Source of the DNA: JAIXWP01 sp041391745
GTDB lineage: Bacteria; Bacteroidota; Bacteroidia; Flavobacteriales_D; Sanyastnellaceae
Direction of reading: 5' to 3'
DNA length: 64,000 nt
Assembly (NCBI GenBank): GCA_041391745.1
Contig: JAWKNK010000016.1
Coordinates: forward strand, 1 to 64,000
This document shows positions 36,073-45,644 of the stretch, one piece after another; the first letter of the stretch is position 1; the number at the start of each line of letters is the position of its first letter. Position numbers and translations under genes: made by a program. The notes under the pieces were generated by a model. The model saw only the letters and a list, made by a program, of their open reading frames with translations. It searched no databases and was not told the origin of the DNA.

Positions 36073-36155
36073 GGAAATCTATAGGGTTTAACGATTAAGT
36101 TTCACATTTAACTACAGCTAATTTGTCTTAAACCTGATTTTGTTCATTAATAGGT

Positions 36156-36188
36156 TTTGCATCAAGCTGAAAGGAGTTTATATCTTTG
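36156..36188 (+). promoter_or_regulatory. Promoter of the oxoamine synthase gene
   Basis: TTTG at 36156-36159 and TATCTTTG at 36181-36188 are spaced by 21 bases, matching the Bacteroidota -33/-7 consensus. The TTG at 36186 lies inside this box and therefore cannot be the start codon. Confidence 0.65.
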
Positions 36189-36212
36189 CACAAATTATTA
36201 ATTCCCATTACC

Positions 36213-37457
36213 TTGGATATTTTTGAAAGAATCAAAGAGAATCGCGGTCCACTCGGACAGCATTCAAAGGAATCACACGGTTATTTTACATTCCCAAAAC
36301 TAGAAGGAGAAATCGGAGCGCACATGACGTTTCGTGGAAAGCCTGTATTGGTTTGGAGTTTAAATAACTACATCGGACTTGCCAACAATCCTGAAATTAG
36401 AGAGGTAGATGCTCAGGCAGCTGCTGAATGGGGTATGGCTTATCCTATGGGAGCTCGTATGATGAGTGGTCAAACAAAATACCACGAACAATTAGAGTCT
36501 GAACTTGCATCATTTATGGGCAAGGAGGATGCATTCCTTTTGAACTATGGCTATCAAGGTTGTCAAAGTGCAATCGAGGCCTTGGTGGGTAGAAAAGACG
36601 TGATCGTATATGATAGCGAATGTCATGCTTGTATGATTGATGGTATTCGTCTTCACCATGGAAAACGCTTTGTTTTCCAACACAACGACATGGAGAGCTT
36701 CGAAAAACAATTGAAGCACGCCAAGAAAGTGACTGAAGAAACCGGAGGAGGAATACTTGTACTAACCGAAGGTGTATTCGGTATGGCAGGCGACCAAGGT
36801 CGTTTGGCTGATATTGTTAAGTACAAAGCTGAATATGGATTCAGACTTTTTGTAGACGATGCTCATGGCTTCGGAACAATCGGTAAAGACGGTAGAGGTG
36901 CTCCTGATCATCAAGGAGTGGCTGATCAGGTGGATGTGTACTTCGGTACATTCGCTAAGGCAATGGCTACTATTGGTGCTTTCGTTGCTTCAGAAGAACA
37001 CGTTATCGAGTACTTGAGATATAATATGCGTTCTCAGACTTTTGCAAAGTCACTTCCAATGCCAATCGTTATCGGTGCATTGAAGCGTCTTGAGATTTTA
37101 AGATCACGTCCAGAACTTCAAACACAACTTTGGGAGATTTCTACTTCCCTTCAAAACGGTTTGAAAAATGCTGGATTTGATATCGGAAAAACAGATTCTG
37201 TTGTTACTCCAGTTTTCATGAAAGGTTCTCTAGGTGAAGCTACAAACGTAACTTTGGATCTTAGAGAAACTTATGGAATTTTCTGTTCAATTGTGGTTTA
37301 TCCAGTAGTTCCTAAAGACGTAATTATGTTGCGTTTGATTCCTACTGTAGTGCATACACAGAAGGACGTTGAGTACACTATCGAATGCTTCAAGAAAGTT
37401 CGTGAGAAACTTGAAGCAGGTGCATACAAAGCAGAGAAAATCGCAAGCTGGGCTTAA
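36213..37457 (+). CDS. spt: Alpha-oxoamine synthase family enzyme, probable serine palmitoyltransferase
   Basis: PLP enzyme that would condense serine with an acyl-CoA, the first step of sphingolipid synthesis. I use the TTG at 36213, giving MDIFERIKENRGPLGQHS, the usual family start; the earlier TTG lies in the promoter. Product 414 residues. Stacking His is in DSECHACMIDG, cofactor Asp in VDDAHGFGT, and PLP-lysine in GTFAKAMATIGAF. KBL (glycine C-acetyltransferase) and BioF are related alternatives, but length and opening favour the Bacteroidota SPT-like group. Single gene with its own promoter and terminator. Confidence 0.78.
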   Translation: MDIFERIKENRGPLGQHSKESHGYFTFPKLEGEIGAHMTFRGKPVLVWSLNNYIGLANNPEIREVDAQAAAEWGMAYPMGARMMSGQTKYHEQLESELASFMGKEDAFLLNYGYQGCQSAIEALVGRKDVIVYDSECHACMIDGIRLHHGKRFVFQHNDMESFEKQLKHAKKVTEETGGGILVLTEGVFGMAGDQGRLADIVKYKAEYGFRLFVDDAHGFGTIGKDGRGAPDHQGVADQVDVYFGTFAKAMATIGAFVASEEHVIEYLRYNMRSQTFAKSLPMPIVIGALKRLEILRSRPELQTQLWEISTSLQNGLKNAGFDIGKTDSVVTPVFMKGSLGEATNVTLDLRETYGIFCSIVVYPVVPKDVIMLRLIPTVVHTQKDVEYTIECFKKVREKLEAGAYKAEKIASWA

Positions 37458-37480
37458 TTGCAACCGGTATAAATACATTG

Positions 37481-37512
37481 AAAAGCCTTCTCGAAAGAGA
37501 AGGCTTTTTTAT
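37481..37512 (+). terminator. Terminator after the oxoamine synthase gene
   Basis: AGCCTTCTC and GAGAAGGCT pair around GAAA and are followed by six T. It lies 24 bases after the stop. Confidence 0.9.
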
Positions 37513-37608
37513 TTGTGAAATGTTCAAAATTTAAGATCAGTAGGGTGAAATAAGTTTGATAATGTATCACATTCACGAAACCAAAATTTAATCAAACCAA
37601 TAATTCTT

Positions 37609-38454
37609 ATGAATAAAATCTACTCTCTCCTTGCTGTTGCTGCCATCGGTTGGATTACTCTTTCTTCATCTTACGATGATGATAACGGAAAGGCGGGATT
37701 TACTGGAGCTCCTGGCGAGCAAACATGTAATACTTCTGGATGCCACACCGGAAGTGCAATCAATAGTCAGGGCGGCACTTTAGAAATTTCTGCTCCAGAA
37801 CTTACCAATTGGGAATATGTTCCTGGACAGACTTACACTGTTTCTGTAACAGTAGGTCAATCAGGTCGCAGTCTTTTCGGACTTTGCTTTGAAGCCCTCA
37901 AATCAAACGGCGATAATGCAGGAACACTTGTAGCTGGTGCTGGAAGCCATATTGCAACAAAAATGGTGAGCGGATTCAATAGAAAAAGTGTAACGCACAA
38001 TTTGAATGGCGGAGCTTCAGCAAATAGTCACACCTTCACCTTTACTTGGACAGCGCCAAGCACGGATGTAGGAAACATAACTTTTTATTGTGCTGGTAAT
38101 GCTGCGAATGGCAATGGTTCCGACTCTGGTGACTTTATTTACAATATGTCACTAGTAGTTACTCCTTCATCAGTTACATCAGTTGATGAGCAGCAAGCAG
38201 CAGCTTCAATTGAAGTTTTCCCAAATCCATTCACAAGTGAAATTCGCATGAATTTCTCCTTACCAAAATCTGGATACCTGACTGCTGAAGTATATGATCT
38301 TACCGGAAAACGCGTGGCAAACCTAATGAACCAAAATATGTTTGCTGGAAATTATTCTGAAACATTTGATTTATCAAGACTTTCAAGCGGAAATTACTTC
38401 GTTCACCTGTCATTGAATGGAGAAGTATTTGTGACAAAACACATACAGAAATAA
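37609..38454 (+). CDS. T9SS type A cargo protein with choice-of-anchor V domain
   Basis: A 281-residue secreted protein. The N-terminal signal peptide (MNKIYSLLAVAAIGWITLSSS) is followed by a choice-of-anchor V (reeler-like) domain with EQTCNTSGCHTGSA, a haem-site-like C-x4-CH pattern usual for this family, and a beta-sandwich (YVPGQTYTVSVTVGQ). The type A T9SS sorting domain starts near residue 195 (IEVFPNPFTSEIRMNF) and ends VTKHIQK. Probably surface-attached; the function is unknown. Terminators lie on both sides, so it is a single-gene unit. Confidence 0.85.
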   Translation: MNKIYSLLAVAAIGWITLSSSYDDDNGKAGFTGAPGEQTCNTSGCHTGSAINSQGGTLEISAPELTNWEYVPGQTYTVSVTVGQSGRSLFGLCFEALKSNGDNAGTLVAGAGSHIATKMVSGFNRKSVTHNLNGGASANSHTFTFTWTAPSTDVGNITFYCAGNAANGNGSDSGDFIYNMSLVVTPSSVTSVDEQQAAASIEVFPNPFTSEIRMNFSLPKSGYLTAEVYDLTGKRVANLMNQNMFAGNYSETFDLSRLSSGNYFVHLSLNGEVFVTKHIQK

Positions 38455-38472
38455 GATTTTACAAATAATTGG

Positions 38473-38502
38473 AAGGCGCTTTGAAAAAAGCGCCTTTTTT
38501 TT
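38473..38502 (+). terminator. Terminator before truA
   Basis: AAGGCGCTT and AAGCGCCTT form a perfect 9-base stem followed by eight T. The truA ATG is only six bases after the T-tract. Confidence 0.9.
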
Positions 38503-38507
38503 GCACT

Positions 38508-39344
38508 ATGTATCAACGCTATTTCATTCGACTCGCATACGATGGTACCAGCTTTCATGGTTGGCAAAGACAAACTTGCAAAAACACTGTGCAAGACGAA
38601 ATGGAAATGTGGTTGGCCAAAATTCTCAGACTTCCAAAAGTGATCACCACGGGCTGTGGTAGAACAGACTCTGGAGTCCATGCGAAAGATTTCTACATGC
38701 ATTTTAATCCAGAAGTGGATGAAGTGGATATTGAATTGCTAATGTTTCGATTGGGACACGTTTTGCCAAAAGCAATTTCAGTTTATGAAATGTTCCCCGT
38801 GCATGAAACGGCGCATACAAGATATGATGCCATCGAAAGATCCTACGAGTATCACATGCATTATGTAAGAAGACCATTCTACAGACATTTCTCTACCTAT
38901 TGCTCAACTCCATTGGATTTTGATAAAATGAATGAGGCATGTGAACTTCTGATTAAGCAAGGTGACTTCGGGGCATTCAGTCGCACAGGAGGTGGTCAAA
39001 AAACAACTATTTGTGACGTTCGGAAAGCCTATTGGGTGCAAAATGGTGATCAATTTACATTTCATATTACTGCCGATCGCTTTCTGCGAAATATGGTAAG
39101 AGCTGTTGTTGGAACCCTCATGGACGTGGGGAGAGGAAAGACATCTTATGAGCAATTTGCAGAGATTATCGAAATGGCAGATAGAAATAAAGCTGGCGAT
39201 AGTGCGAGACCAGAAGGCTTATTTCTTTCTAAAATAGTATATCCATACATCACGGAAAATGGGTATGATCCAAGTTTGATTCCTGTCCCTAAGAAAAAAC
39301 TATTTATACCGAACGAACATTCGGTAGGGGAGGAGCAGGAATGA
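38508..39344 (+). CDS. truA: tRNA pseudouridine synthase A
   Basis: Makes pseudouridine at positions 38-40 of tRNA anticodon stems. I start at the ATG at 38508 (MYQRYFIRLAYDGTSFHGWQ), since an earlier in-frame start lies in the terminator. Product 278 residues. The catalytic Asp is in TGCGRTDSGVHA, and the conserved RxxxRNMVRAVVGTLMDVG motif is near residue 190. The stop overlaps the next start (ATGA), coupling it to the ABC exporter. How it is transcribed so close to a terminator is unclear; no TAnnTTTG is seen in between. Confidence 0.95.
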   Translation: MYQRYFIRLAYDGTSFHGWQRQTCKNTVQDEMEMWLAKILRLPKVITTGCGRTDSGVHAKDFYMHFNPEVDEVDIELLMFRLGHVLPKAISVYEMFPVHETAHTRYDAIERSYEYHMHYVRRPFYRHFSTYCSTPLDFDKMNEACELLIKQGDFGAFSRTGGGQKTTICDVRKAYWVQNGDQFTFHITADRFLRNMVRAVVGTLMDVGRGKTSYEQFAEIIEMADRNKAGDSARPEGLFLSKIVYPYITENGYDPSLIPVPKKKLFIPNEHSVGEEQE

Positions 39345-41086
39345 GTGCAAGCGGAAAAGCTTTTGAATGGAAAATTTTTAAAAGACTTTACGGTCAAAGT
39401 AAGCCCTATAGGTCTGCTTTCTTTGTTACTGCCGCATTGGTAATCATCATAGCCCTGCTCAGTCCTATTCGGCCCGAGCAACTTCGGCATATTATAGACG
39501 AAGAAGTTCCTAATGGAAATTATCAAGGAGTATTCAATTACGCCATGCTGTTTATTGGTTTCATTTTTATTGAAGCCATTTTGCAATACTATCAGACAAT
39601 GGTGGCCAATCGTGTAGCTCAGAGCATTACTATGGATTTGCGTGCTCAACTTTATAAGCATGTTGTAAAATTTAAGTTGAGTTATTTTGATAAGACTCCT
39701 GTGGGGCAATTTGTAACAAGACTGATAAGCGATATCGATGGCATTGCTGAAGTGTTTTCGGTAGGACTATTAGACATTGGAAGGGATATCTTGAAATTAA
39801 TAGTCATCATTGGTTTCATGCTCTACCTCGATTGGAAAATGACGCTTATCGTTTTAATTCCAATTCCTATTTTACTATACGCTACAAGAATATTTCAAAA
39901 AGCAGTAAAGCGTTCCTTTAATGATGTGAGAAATGAAGTGGCGAGAATCAATGTTTTCATCCAAGAGCACGTAACGGGGATGAATATTGTTCAAATTTTC
40001 AATAGAGAAGCAAGAGAAAAAGAGAAGTTTGATAAAATCAATAAAGAGCACAGAGATGCTCATATTCGCGGGATTTGGGCGTATTCTGTGTTTTTTCCAG
40101 TTGTGGAGTTATTATCAGCTGGGTCCGTGGCGCTGCTTATATGGTGGGGACTACATGAGTCACTTTCAGATGAAATAACACCAGGATTGATTCTGGAATT
40201 TTCAACATTCATCAATATGATGTACAGACCAATAAGGCAAATGGCTGATAATTTTAATGTACTTCAAATGGGTGTGGTGAATGCAGAAAGAGTGTTTAAA
40301 GTGTTTGATACTGAAGAACGCCCAGAAGACAATGGGAAAGTGCTAAACATCGAAAATGAAGATGTGGTTTTTGAAAATGTTTGGTTCGCATACATAGATG
40401 AAGACTGGGTGTTGAAGGATATTAGTTTTAGAATAAAGCATGGCGAAACTATTGCCTTCGTGGGTGCTACAGGAGCTGGTAAATCCTCAATAGCGAGTTT
40501 GCTAAACAGGTTTTACGATTATCAAAAAGGTAGAATTTCAATCGGCCAACATGAATTGAAGGATATTCAACTTTCCGAGCTTCGCTCGGAAATCGGTCTT
40601 GTGTTGCAAGATGTTTTTTTGTTTAATGACACCATCATGAACAATATCACTTTGCACAATGATAAGATTACCAAAGAATCTGTAATTGAAGCTTCCAAAT
40701 TTATCGGCACACACGAATTCATTGAAAAGCTGCCTGGAGGCTACGATTTTGTGGTTGGAGAAAGAGGCGGCAAGCTTAGCGTTGGTCAACGACAGCTCAT
40801 TTCATTTGTCAGAGCCTATGTGCATCAACCGAAAATTTTAGTTTTGGATGAAGCCACTTCAAGCATCGATTCCGAATCGGAGGTACTCATTCAAAAAGCT
40901 ACAGAGCGACTGACAAAAGGAAGAACGAGTATTGTAATTGCACATAGATTATCCACTATCCGACAAGCGGATAAAATCATGGTGGTTCAGAAAGGAAAAA
41001 TCATTGAAAGCGGAAGCCACGATGAATTACTGGAATTGGGTGGTGAGTATAAAAAACTCTTTGAAATTCAATTCTCTGAAGTATAA
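39341..41086 (+). CDS. ABC exporter, fused permease and ATPase (MsbA/MdlB type)
   Basis: A 581-residue half-transporter. Six transmembrane helices occupy about residues 20-310, with the substrate-facing coupling sequence FDKTPVGQFVTRLISDIDGI. The nucleotide-binding domain has Walker A GATGAGKSS near 378, signature LSVGQRQLISFVRAY, Walker B ILVLDEATSSID and the H-loop AHRLSTIRQADK. Such homodimers export lipids or peptides. The overlap with truA shows co-translation but does not reveal the substrate. Confidence 0.92.
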   Translation: MSASGKAFEWKIFKRLYGQSKPYRSAFFVTAALVIIIALLSPIRPEQLRHIIDEEVPNGNYQGVFNYAMLFIGFIFIEAILQYYQTMVANRVAQSITMDLRAQLYKHVVKFKLSYFDKTPVGQFVTRLISDIDGIAEVFSVGLLDIGRDILKLIVIIGFMLYLDWKMTLIVLIPIPILLYATRIFQKAVKRSFNDVRNEVARINVFIQEHVTGMNIVQIFNREAREKEKFDKINKEHRDAHIRGIWAYSVFFPVVELLSAGSVALLIWWGLHESLSDEITPGLILEFSTFINMMYRPIRQMADNFNVLQMGVVNAERVFKVFDTEERPEDNGKVLNIENEDVVFENVWFAYIDEDWVLKDISFRIKHGETIAFVGATGAGKSSIASLLNRFYDYQKGRISIGQHELKDIQLSELRSEIGLVLQDVFLFNDTIMNNITLHNDKITKESVIEASKFIGTHEFIEKLPGGYDFVVGERGGKLSVGQRQLISFVRAYVHQPKILVLDEATSSIDSESEVLIQKATERLTKGRTSIVIAHRLSTIRQADKIMVVQKGKIIESGSHDELLELGGEYKKLFEIQFSEV

Positions 41087-41126
41087 ATCGTCCTTTTTTT
41101 TCTTCTTTTTCTACTAATATTGTGAT

Positions 41127-41555
41127 ATGACAATGACTCCAAAAGACAAAGCCACAAAAATTGTGGACAAGATGTATAATAATGACCCAATGTCTAAATG
41201 GTTGGGAATTAAAAGATTGGAGGATGGTCCTGGTATTTCCGTTCTTGAGATGACGGTGAGAGAAGAAATGCTGAATGGCTTCTCCATCGCACATGGTGGA
41301 GTTACTTATTCGTTGGCTGATAGTGCTTTAGCTTTTGCGAGTAATAGTCATGGAGTCCAATCGGTTTCAATTGAAACTTCCATAAGCCACGTAAAGCCCG
41401 TAAAAGCAGGGGATGTTCTGAGAACGGAAGTGGCCGAACAGAATATAACGCGAAGCACCGGTCTCTATTATATTACCGTTTTTAATCAAGAAAATACAGC
41501 GGTCGCATATTTTAAAGGAACGGTGTTTCGAACCGGCAAAGAATGGGAGATTTAA
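41127..41555 (+). CDS. paaI: Hot-dog thioesterase, PaaI family
   Basis: A 142-residue acyl-CoA thioesterase with the family motif NGFSIAHGGVTYSLADSALAFASNS, which contains the conserved Asn, His-Gly-Gly and Asp. VSIETSISHVKPVKAGDVL forms the second half of the fold. PaaI acts on hydroxyphenylacetyl-CoA, but no phenylacetate catabolism genes are in this window, so the real substrate is open. It begins at the ATG at 41127, 40 bases after the ABC exporter. Confidence 0.8.
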   Translation: MTMTPKDKATKIVDKMYNNDPMSKWLGIKRLEDGPGISVLEMTVREEMLNGFSIAHGGVTYSLADSALAFASNSHGVQSVSIETSISHVKPVKAGDVLRTEVAEQNITRSTGLYYITVFNQENTAVAYFKGTVFRTGKEWEI

Positions 41556-41557
41556 GC

Positions 41558-41565
41558 TAAGTTTG
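41558..41565 (+). promoter_or_regulatory. -7 box of the aminotransferase gene
   Basis: TAAGTTTG matches TAnnTTTG; 7 bases separate it from the ATG at 41573. Confidence 0.4.
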
Positions 41566-41572
41566 CCCTGAA

Positions 41573-42787
41573 ATGGAAAATACTCAACAAAAGGAAGGCA
41601 GAGTTTCTGCTCTTCTCTCCAAAATCACAGAGTCTGCCACCCTTGCAATGGCAAGAATGAGTAGGGAGCTTTCACAGCAAGGTCACAAAGTGATCAGCCT
41701 TTCACTTGGTGAACCCGATTTTGATACTCCAGATTTTATCAAGAACGCAGCAAAAAAAGCTATCGATGATAACATCACACATTATCCTCCTGTCAACGGA
41801 TTTCAAGATGTTCGTGAAGCAATAAGCACCAAATTTAAACGCGACAATAATCTCGATTATAAAGCGGATCAAATCGTGATTTCTACTGGAGCAAAACAAT
41901 CGCTCGCAAATGTGATCATGGCGCTCGTAGAAGAAGGTGATGAAGTTATTCTACCAAGTCCATATTGGGTGAGCTACAGTGAAATTGTGAAAATTGCTGG
42001 GGGAACACCTGTTGAACTTTTAGCATCGATTGAGAACGATTTCAAGATTACACCTGATCAATTGAAGAACGCCATTACTTCTAAATCGCGTTTGGTACTT
42101 TACAGTTCGCCATGCAATCCTACAGGAAGTGTATACTCAAAAGACGAACTTGAAGCATTGGCTGCAGTAATTTGTTCGAAGGAAGAATTGTACGTAGTTT
42201 CTGACGAGATATACGAGCATATCAATTTCGTCGGGAAGTCACCAAGTATGGCATCAATGCCGAATATGTATGAGCGCACAATTACCGTAAATGGCGTTTC
42301 TAAAGCATTCGCAATGACGGGATGGAGAATTGGGTTCATTGGTGCTCCAAAATGGATTGCCGATGCATGCACCAAGATGCAAGGCCAGATTACTAGCGGT
42401 GCTAATTCGATTGCACAAATGGCTGCTAAGGCTGCGGTATTAGCAGATCCAGCAGAGGTAGATTACATGGTGAATGTTTTCAAGAAGAGAAGAGATTTGA
42501 TGTACACCATGCTTCAGGAAATTCCTGACATTAAAGTGAATCTTCCAGAAGGAGCTTTTTATTTCTTCCCAGATGTATCAGCATATTTTGGAAAAAGTGA
42601 TGGAGAAACAGTTGTAAACAACGGAACCGATTTGAGTTTATATATGCTCAAGAAAGAATTGATAGCCGTCGTTACGGGTGAGGCATTTGGTGATCCAAAT
42701 TGCATTCGCTTGTCTTACGCTGCGTCAGAAGAAACACTCATTGAAGCTGTAAATAGAATTAAGAAGGCTCTTGCCGCATTGAAATAA
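41573..42787 (+). CDS. aspC: PLP-dependent class I aminotransferase (aspartate aminotransferase type)
   Basis: A 404-residue fold-type I aminotransferase. The N-terminal part has SLSLGEPDFDTPDFIKNAAK, the cofactor region SPCNPTGSVY and VSDEIYEHINF, and the PLP lysine in NGVSKAFAMTGWRIGFIG. It ends with the substrate-carboxylate Arg region (CIRLSYAASEE). The subgroup fits aspartate/prephenate aminotransferases of the Bacteroidota; the exact substrate is inferred. It is followed by the heptose kinase after 7 bases. Confidence 0.88.
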   Translation: MENTQQKEGRVSALLSKITESATLAMARMSRELSQQGHKVISLSLGEPDFDTPDFIKNAAKKAIDDNITHYPPVNGFQDVREAISTKFKRDNNLDYKADQIVISTGAKQSLANVIMALVEEGDEVILPSPYWVSYSEIVKIAGGTPVELLASIENDFKITPDQLKNAITSKSRLVLYSSPCNPTGSVYSKDELEALAAVICSKEELYVVSDEIYEHINFVGKSPSMASMPNMYERTITVNGVSKAFAMTGWRIGFIGAPKWIADACTKMQGQITSGANSIAQMAAKAAVLADPAEVDYMVNVFKKRRDLMYTMLQEIPDIKVNLPEGAFYFFPDVSAYFGKSDGETVVNNGTDLSLYMLKKELIAVVTGEAFGDPNCIRLSYAASEETLIEAVNRIKKALAALK

Positions 42788-42794
42788 TCGAGAG

Positions 42795-43787
42795 ATGAAT
42801 AGCTCTGAATTAGAAAAATATTTTTCAAACTTTGAGAACCTCACAGTATTGGTAATTGGAGATGTAATGATAGATGCATACTACTGGGGAAAAGTAGATC
42901 GCATATCTCCAGAAGCGCCAGTGCCCGTGGTTCATGTACAAAAGAAAGAGAACAGATTAGGTGGAGCGGCTAATGTTGCACTGAATGTGAAAAGCCTAGG
43001 AGCAAAAGCAATTATTTGCAGTGTTGTGGGTGATGGTTCGAAAGGTGATATTTTTAGAAAGACTAGTAAAGAAAGCGGATTTACAACGGAAGGAATTATT
43101 GATTCTGTAAATCGTCCGACCACTGTAAAAACAAGAGTTATTGCTCAAGGTCATCATATCGTCCGCATAGATGATGAAATTACAACACCGCTTTCTTCTA
43201 CAGATGAGCGCAATTTGTTGGATTGTATTCAACAAATCATTCAAAGAAAAAAAGTGGATGTTATCATTTTTGAAGACTACAACAAAGGTGTATTAACTCC
43301 AAAGGTGATTTCTACTGTTTTGGGTTGGGCAATTGAACACAATATTCCAACTGCAGTAGATCCAAAAAGAGATAATTTTTTCGAATACACGAATTGCACA
43401 CTGTTCAAACCCAATTTGAAAGAATTAAAAGAAGGACTGGGTGTTGAATTCGATAAGAACGACAACGATGCTTTGAAAGGAGCAATGCAGACGCTTTCTG
43501 AAAAAATGAAATGCGACACTACCATGGTCACCTTATCAGAATTGGGAGTGATGACATTGAATTCAGGAGAATTTACTCACGAGCCAGCGCATAAAAGAGA
43601 AATTAATGATGTTTCTGGAGCAGGCGATACGGTGATTAGTGTTGCAGCACTTTTACTTGCGCAAAAGATGAATCCTGCCGATTGTTCTCGCCTTGCGAAT
43701 TTGGCAGGCGGACTTGTTTGTGAGAAGGTGGGAGTAGTTCCAATAGATAAAGAAAAGCTTCTCGAAGAAGCTAAAAAGCACTTGTAA
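42795..43787 (+). CDS. rfaE1: PfkB-family sugar kinase, RfaE1/HldA-like
   Basis: A 330-residue kinase, probably D-glycero-beta-D-manno-heptose-7-phosphate kinase for lipopolysaccharide core. N-terminal VLVIGDVMIDAYYWGKVDRIS and RLGGAANVALNVKSLGA are typical of RfaE domain 1; the C-terminal PfkB signature is DVSGAGDTVISVAALLL with its catalytic Asp. The adenylyltransferase domain present in E. coli HldE is absent and must be encoded elsewhere. The stop codon overlaps the trkH start by one base. Confidence 0.88.
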   Translation: MNSSELEKYFSNFENLTVLVIGDVMIDAYYWGKVDRISPEAPVPVVHVQKKENRLGGAANVALNVKSLGAKAIICSVVGDGSKGDIFRKTSKESGFTTEGIIDSVNRPTTVKTRVIAQGHHIVRIDDEITTPLSSTDERNLLDCIQQIIQRKKVDVIIFEDYNKGVLTPKVISTVLGWAIEHNIPTAVDPKRDNFFEYTNCTLFKPNLKELKEGLGVEFDKNDNDALKGAMQTLSEKMKCDTTMVTLSELGVMTLNSGEFTHEPAHKREINDVSGAGDTVISVAALLLAQKMNPADCSRLANLAGGLVCEKVGVVPIDKEKLLEEAKKHL

Positions 43788-45610
43788 TGAGTTGGTCACA
43801 ATTTAGAGAGCGAGCAAACTTAGTGCTGTTCCAACATAAGGAACAAGTACTGCGTGTCTTTAAAGGTGTGAGCATTGCGGTAACATTATTGGCTTTGGGA
43901 ACCATGATATGGATTTATGGTTTCCAGCTTTCAGAGGACGACAAGAACTTTGCATTCTATTTGATCAAGGGTTCCTTTGGATTCTACATTCTGCATTATT
44001 TGGTCAGAATAGTTTATGACTTTCATCCCATTGATTTCATTAAAAGAACATGGTTTGAAGGGATTATGATGTTCCTTCTTTTGCTAGAAGGGATAAGTTA
44101 TACCTGCTTCGATGTACTGGTAATTGAAAGCATTTTTACAAAAATTGGAGTTACTAATTTCACCGGATTAAGTACTGTCCTTATTCAAGTTTACTTCTTT
44201 GTAGTTGTAATCAATGAATTCTTACGAAACAGTGATTTCCTTCCTAGGGTACGTCTGAATCCAGCGATCATCTTTGTTTTATCGTTTGTAACAATCATCA
44301 TGGTTGGTACTTTTCTTTTGATGCTTCCCGAGATGACAGTGAATGGAATTTCATTCGTAGATGCATTGTTTACTTCTACCAGTGCAACTTGTGTAACTGG
44401 TCTCATGACGATGGACACGCACGTTGATTTCACCTTCAAGGGTCAGTTTGTAATTCTCGCTTTGATCAAACTTGGAGGAACAAATATTATCGCCTTTGGT
44501 GGATTTTTATCGTTGATGAGTAAGGTAGGTGTTGGGGTGAGACATCACCAGGTGATTGAAGGCTTTGTTGCAAAAAATAATATTCTATCGGCGAGTGGAA
44601 TGCTAGGCAAAGTTTTGCTTTGGACACTGATGATTGAATTGGGCGGTGCTGTGGCCATTTATTATTTATGGGATCCCAATATTCAATGGTTTGATAATGG
44701 AGAGCGAATTTTCTACTCCATCTTTCATAGCATTTCCGCATTCAATAATGCCGGAATAAGTTTATTCTCAAATGGATTCTATGAAGGAGCAGTTCGCTTC
44801 AATTATCTAGTGCATTGGGTGTTGATCATTCAGATATTTTTTGGCTCATTAGGTATCCTTGCGATATTTGACTTATTTGAACCAAAACGACTCAGAGAGC
44901 GACTTAAATTTCCATGGAAGCAAATTGAATTCAGTACCAAAATCGCGCTTTATGTTTCTATTTGGTTGGTGCTGATTGGTACTGTCTTGATTTTCATTTT
45001 TGAAAAAAATAACACCCTCGCAGAGCATAGTCTCTTTGGTAAAATTACTGAAGCAGTGTTTCAAGCGGTAGCCCCTAGAACTGCAGGTTTCAATACCGTG
45101 AATTACGGAGCACTCTCAGTGCCCTCTATCATGTTCATTGTTGCGCTAATGTATATTGGGGCGAGTAGTACTTCAACAGGAGGTGGTATCAAAACCTCTA
45201 GTCTCGCTATTATTTGGGCGGATGTTAGAGCTGTAATGACAGGCCAACAAAGAGCGGTACTGTGGAAAAGAACGATTGGTCCAAACCTCAAAAGCAGTGC
45301 TTACAGCATCGCAATAATCTATGTTATAATGAACTTCGTTGGTATTATGTTGTTGAGTGTTTCTGAGTGGCAACTTTTGTCTTTGCCGGGCTTCACCATT
45401 ACCGATTTGGTTTTCGAACAAGTGAGCGCGTTTAGTACAGTAGGTTTATCACTTGGTGTTACCGGATTTCTTTCTGAAACAGGAAAGTGCATTATCATTG
45501 GTAGCATGTTTGTTGGACGTGTAGGTACATTCACCATAGCGTTTGCACTAGCAGGGAAATTTGTTCAGCAAAAGTTCAAATACCCAGAGGCAGAAACAAT
45601 TGTTGGATAA
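43787..45610 (+). CDS. trkH: TrkH-family potassium uptake protein
   Basis: A 607-residue membrane protein. Up to four extra N-terminal hydrophobic segments (about 20-170) precede the TrkH/KtrB core, which has repeated pore loops: TSTSATCVTGLM near 205, SISAFNNAGISLF near 320, APRTAGFNTV near 430 and SAFSTVGLSLG near 550. These loops carry the filter glycines. The N-terminal extension makes it longer than standard TrkH but is common in Bacteroidota. The TrkA regulatory subunit is not in the window. It begins on the last base of the kinase stop. Confidence 0.9.
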   Translation: MSWSQFRERANLVLFQHKEQVLRVFKGVSIAVTLLALGTMIWIYGFQLSEDDKNFAFYLIKGSFGFYILHYLVRIVYDFHPIDFIKRTWFEGIMMFLLLLEGISYTCFDVLVIESIFTKIGVTNFTGLSTVLIQVYFFVVVINEFLRNSDFLPRVRLNPAIIFVLSFVTIIMVGTFLLMLPEMTVNGISFVDALFTSTSATCVTGLMTMDTHVDFTFKGQFVILALIKLGGTNIIAFGGFLSLMSKVGVGVRHHQVIEGFVAKNNILSASGMLGKVLLWTLMIELGGAVAIYYLWDPNIQWFDNGERIFYSIFHSISAFNNAGISLFSNGFYEGAVRFNYLVHWVLIIQIFFGSLGILAIFDLFEPKRLRERLKFPWKQIEFSTKIALYVSIWLVLIGTVLIFIFEKNNTLAEHSLFGKITEAVFQAVAPRTAGFNTVNYGALSVPSIMFIVALMYIGASSTSTGGGIKTSSLAIIWADVRAVMTGQQRAVLWKRTIGPNLKSSAYSIAIIYVIMNFVGIMLLSVSEWQLLSLPGFTITDLVFEQVSAFSTVGLSLGVTGFLSETGKCIIIGSMFVGRVGTFTIAFALAGKFVQQKFKYPEAETIVG

Positions 45611-45644
45611 AAAAGAAGAGTAATTAGTTTTTATAAAAAATAGA

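Noticed and set aside
39146..39709. Minus-strand open frame of 187 codons across truA and the ABC exporter
   Set aside because: Spans two secure genes, no signal or domain; a chance frame.
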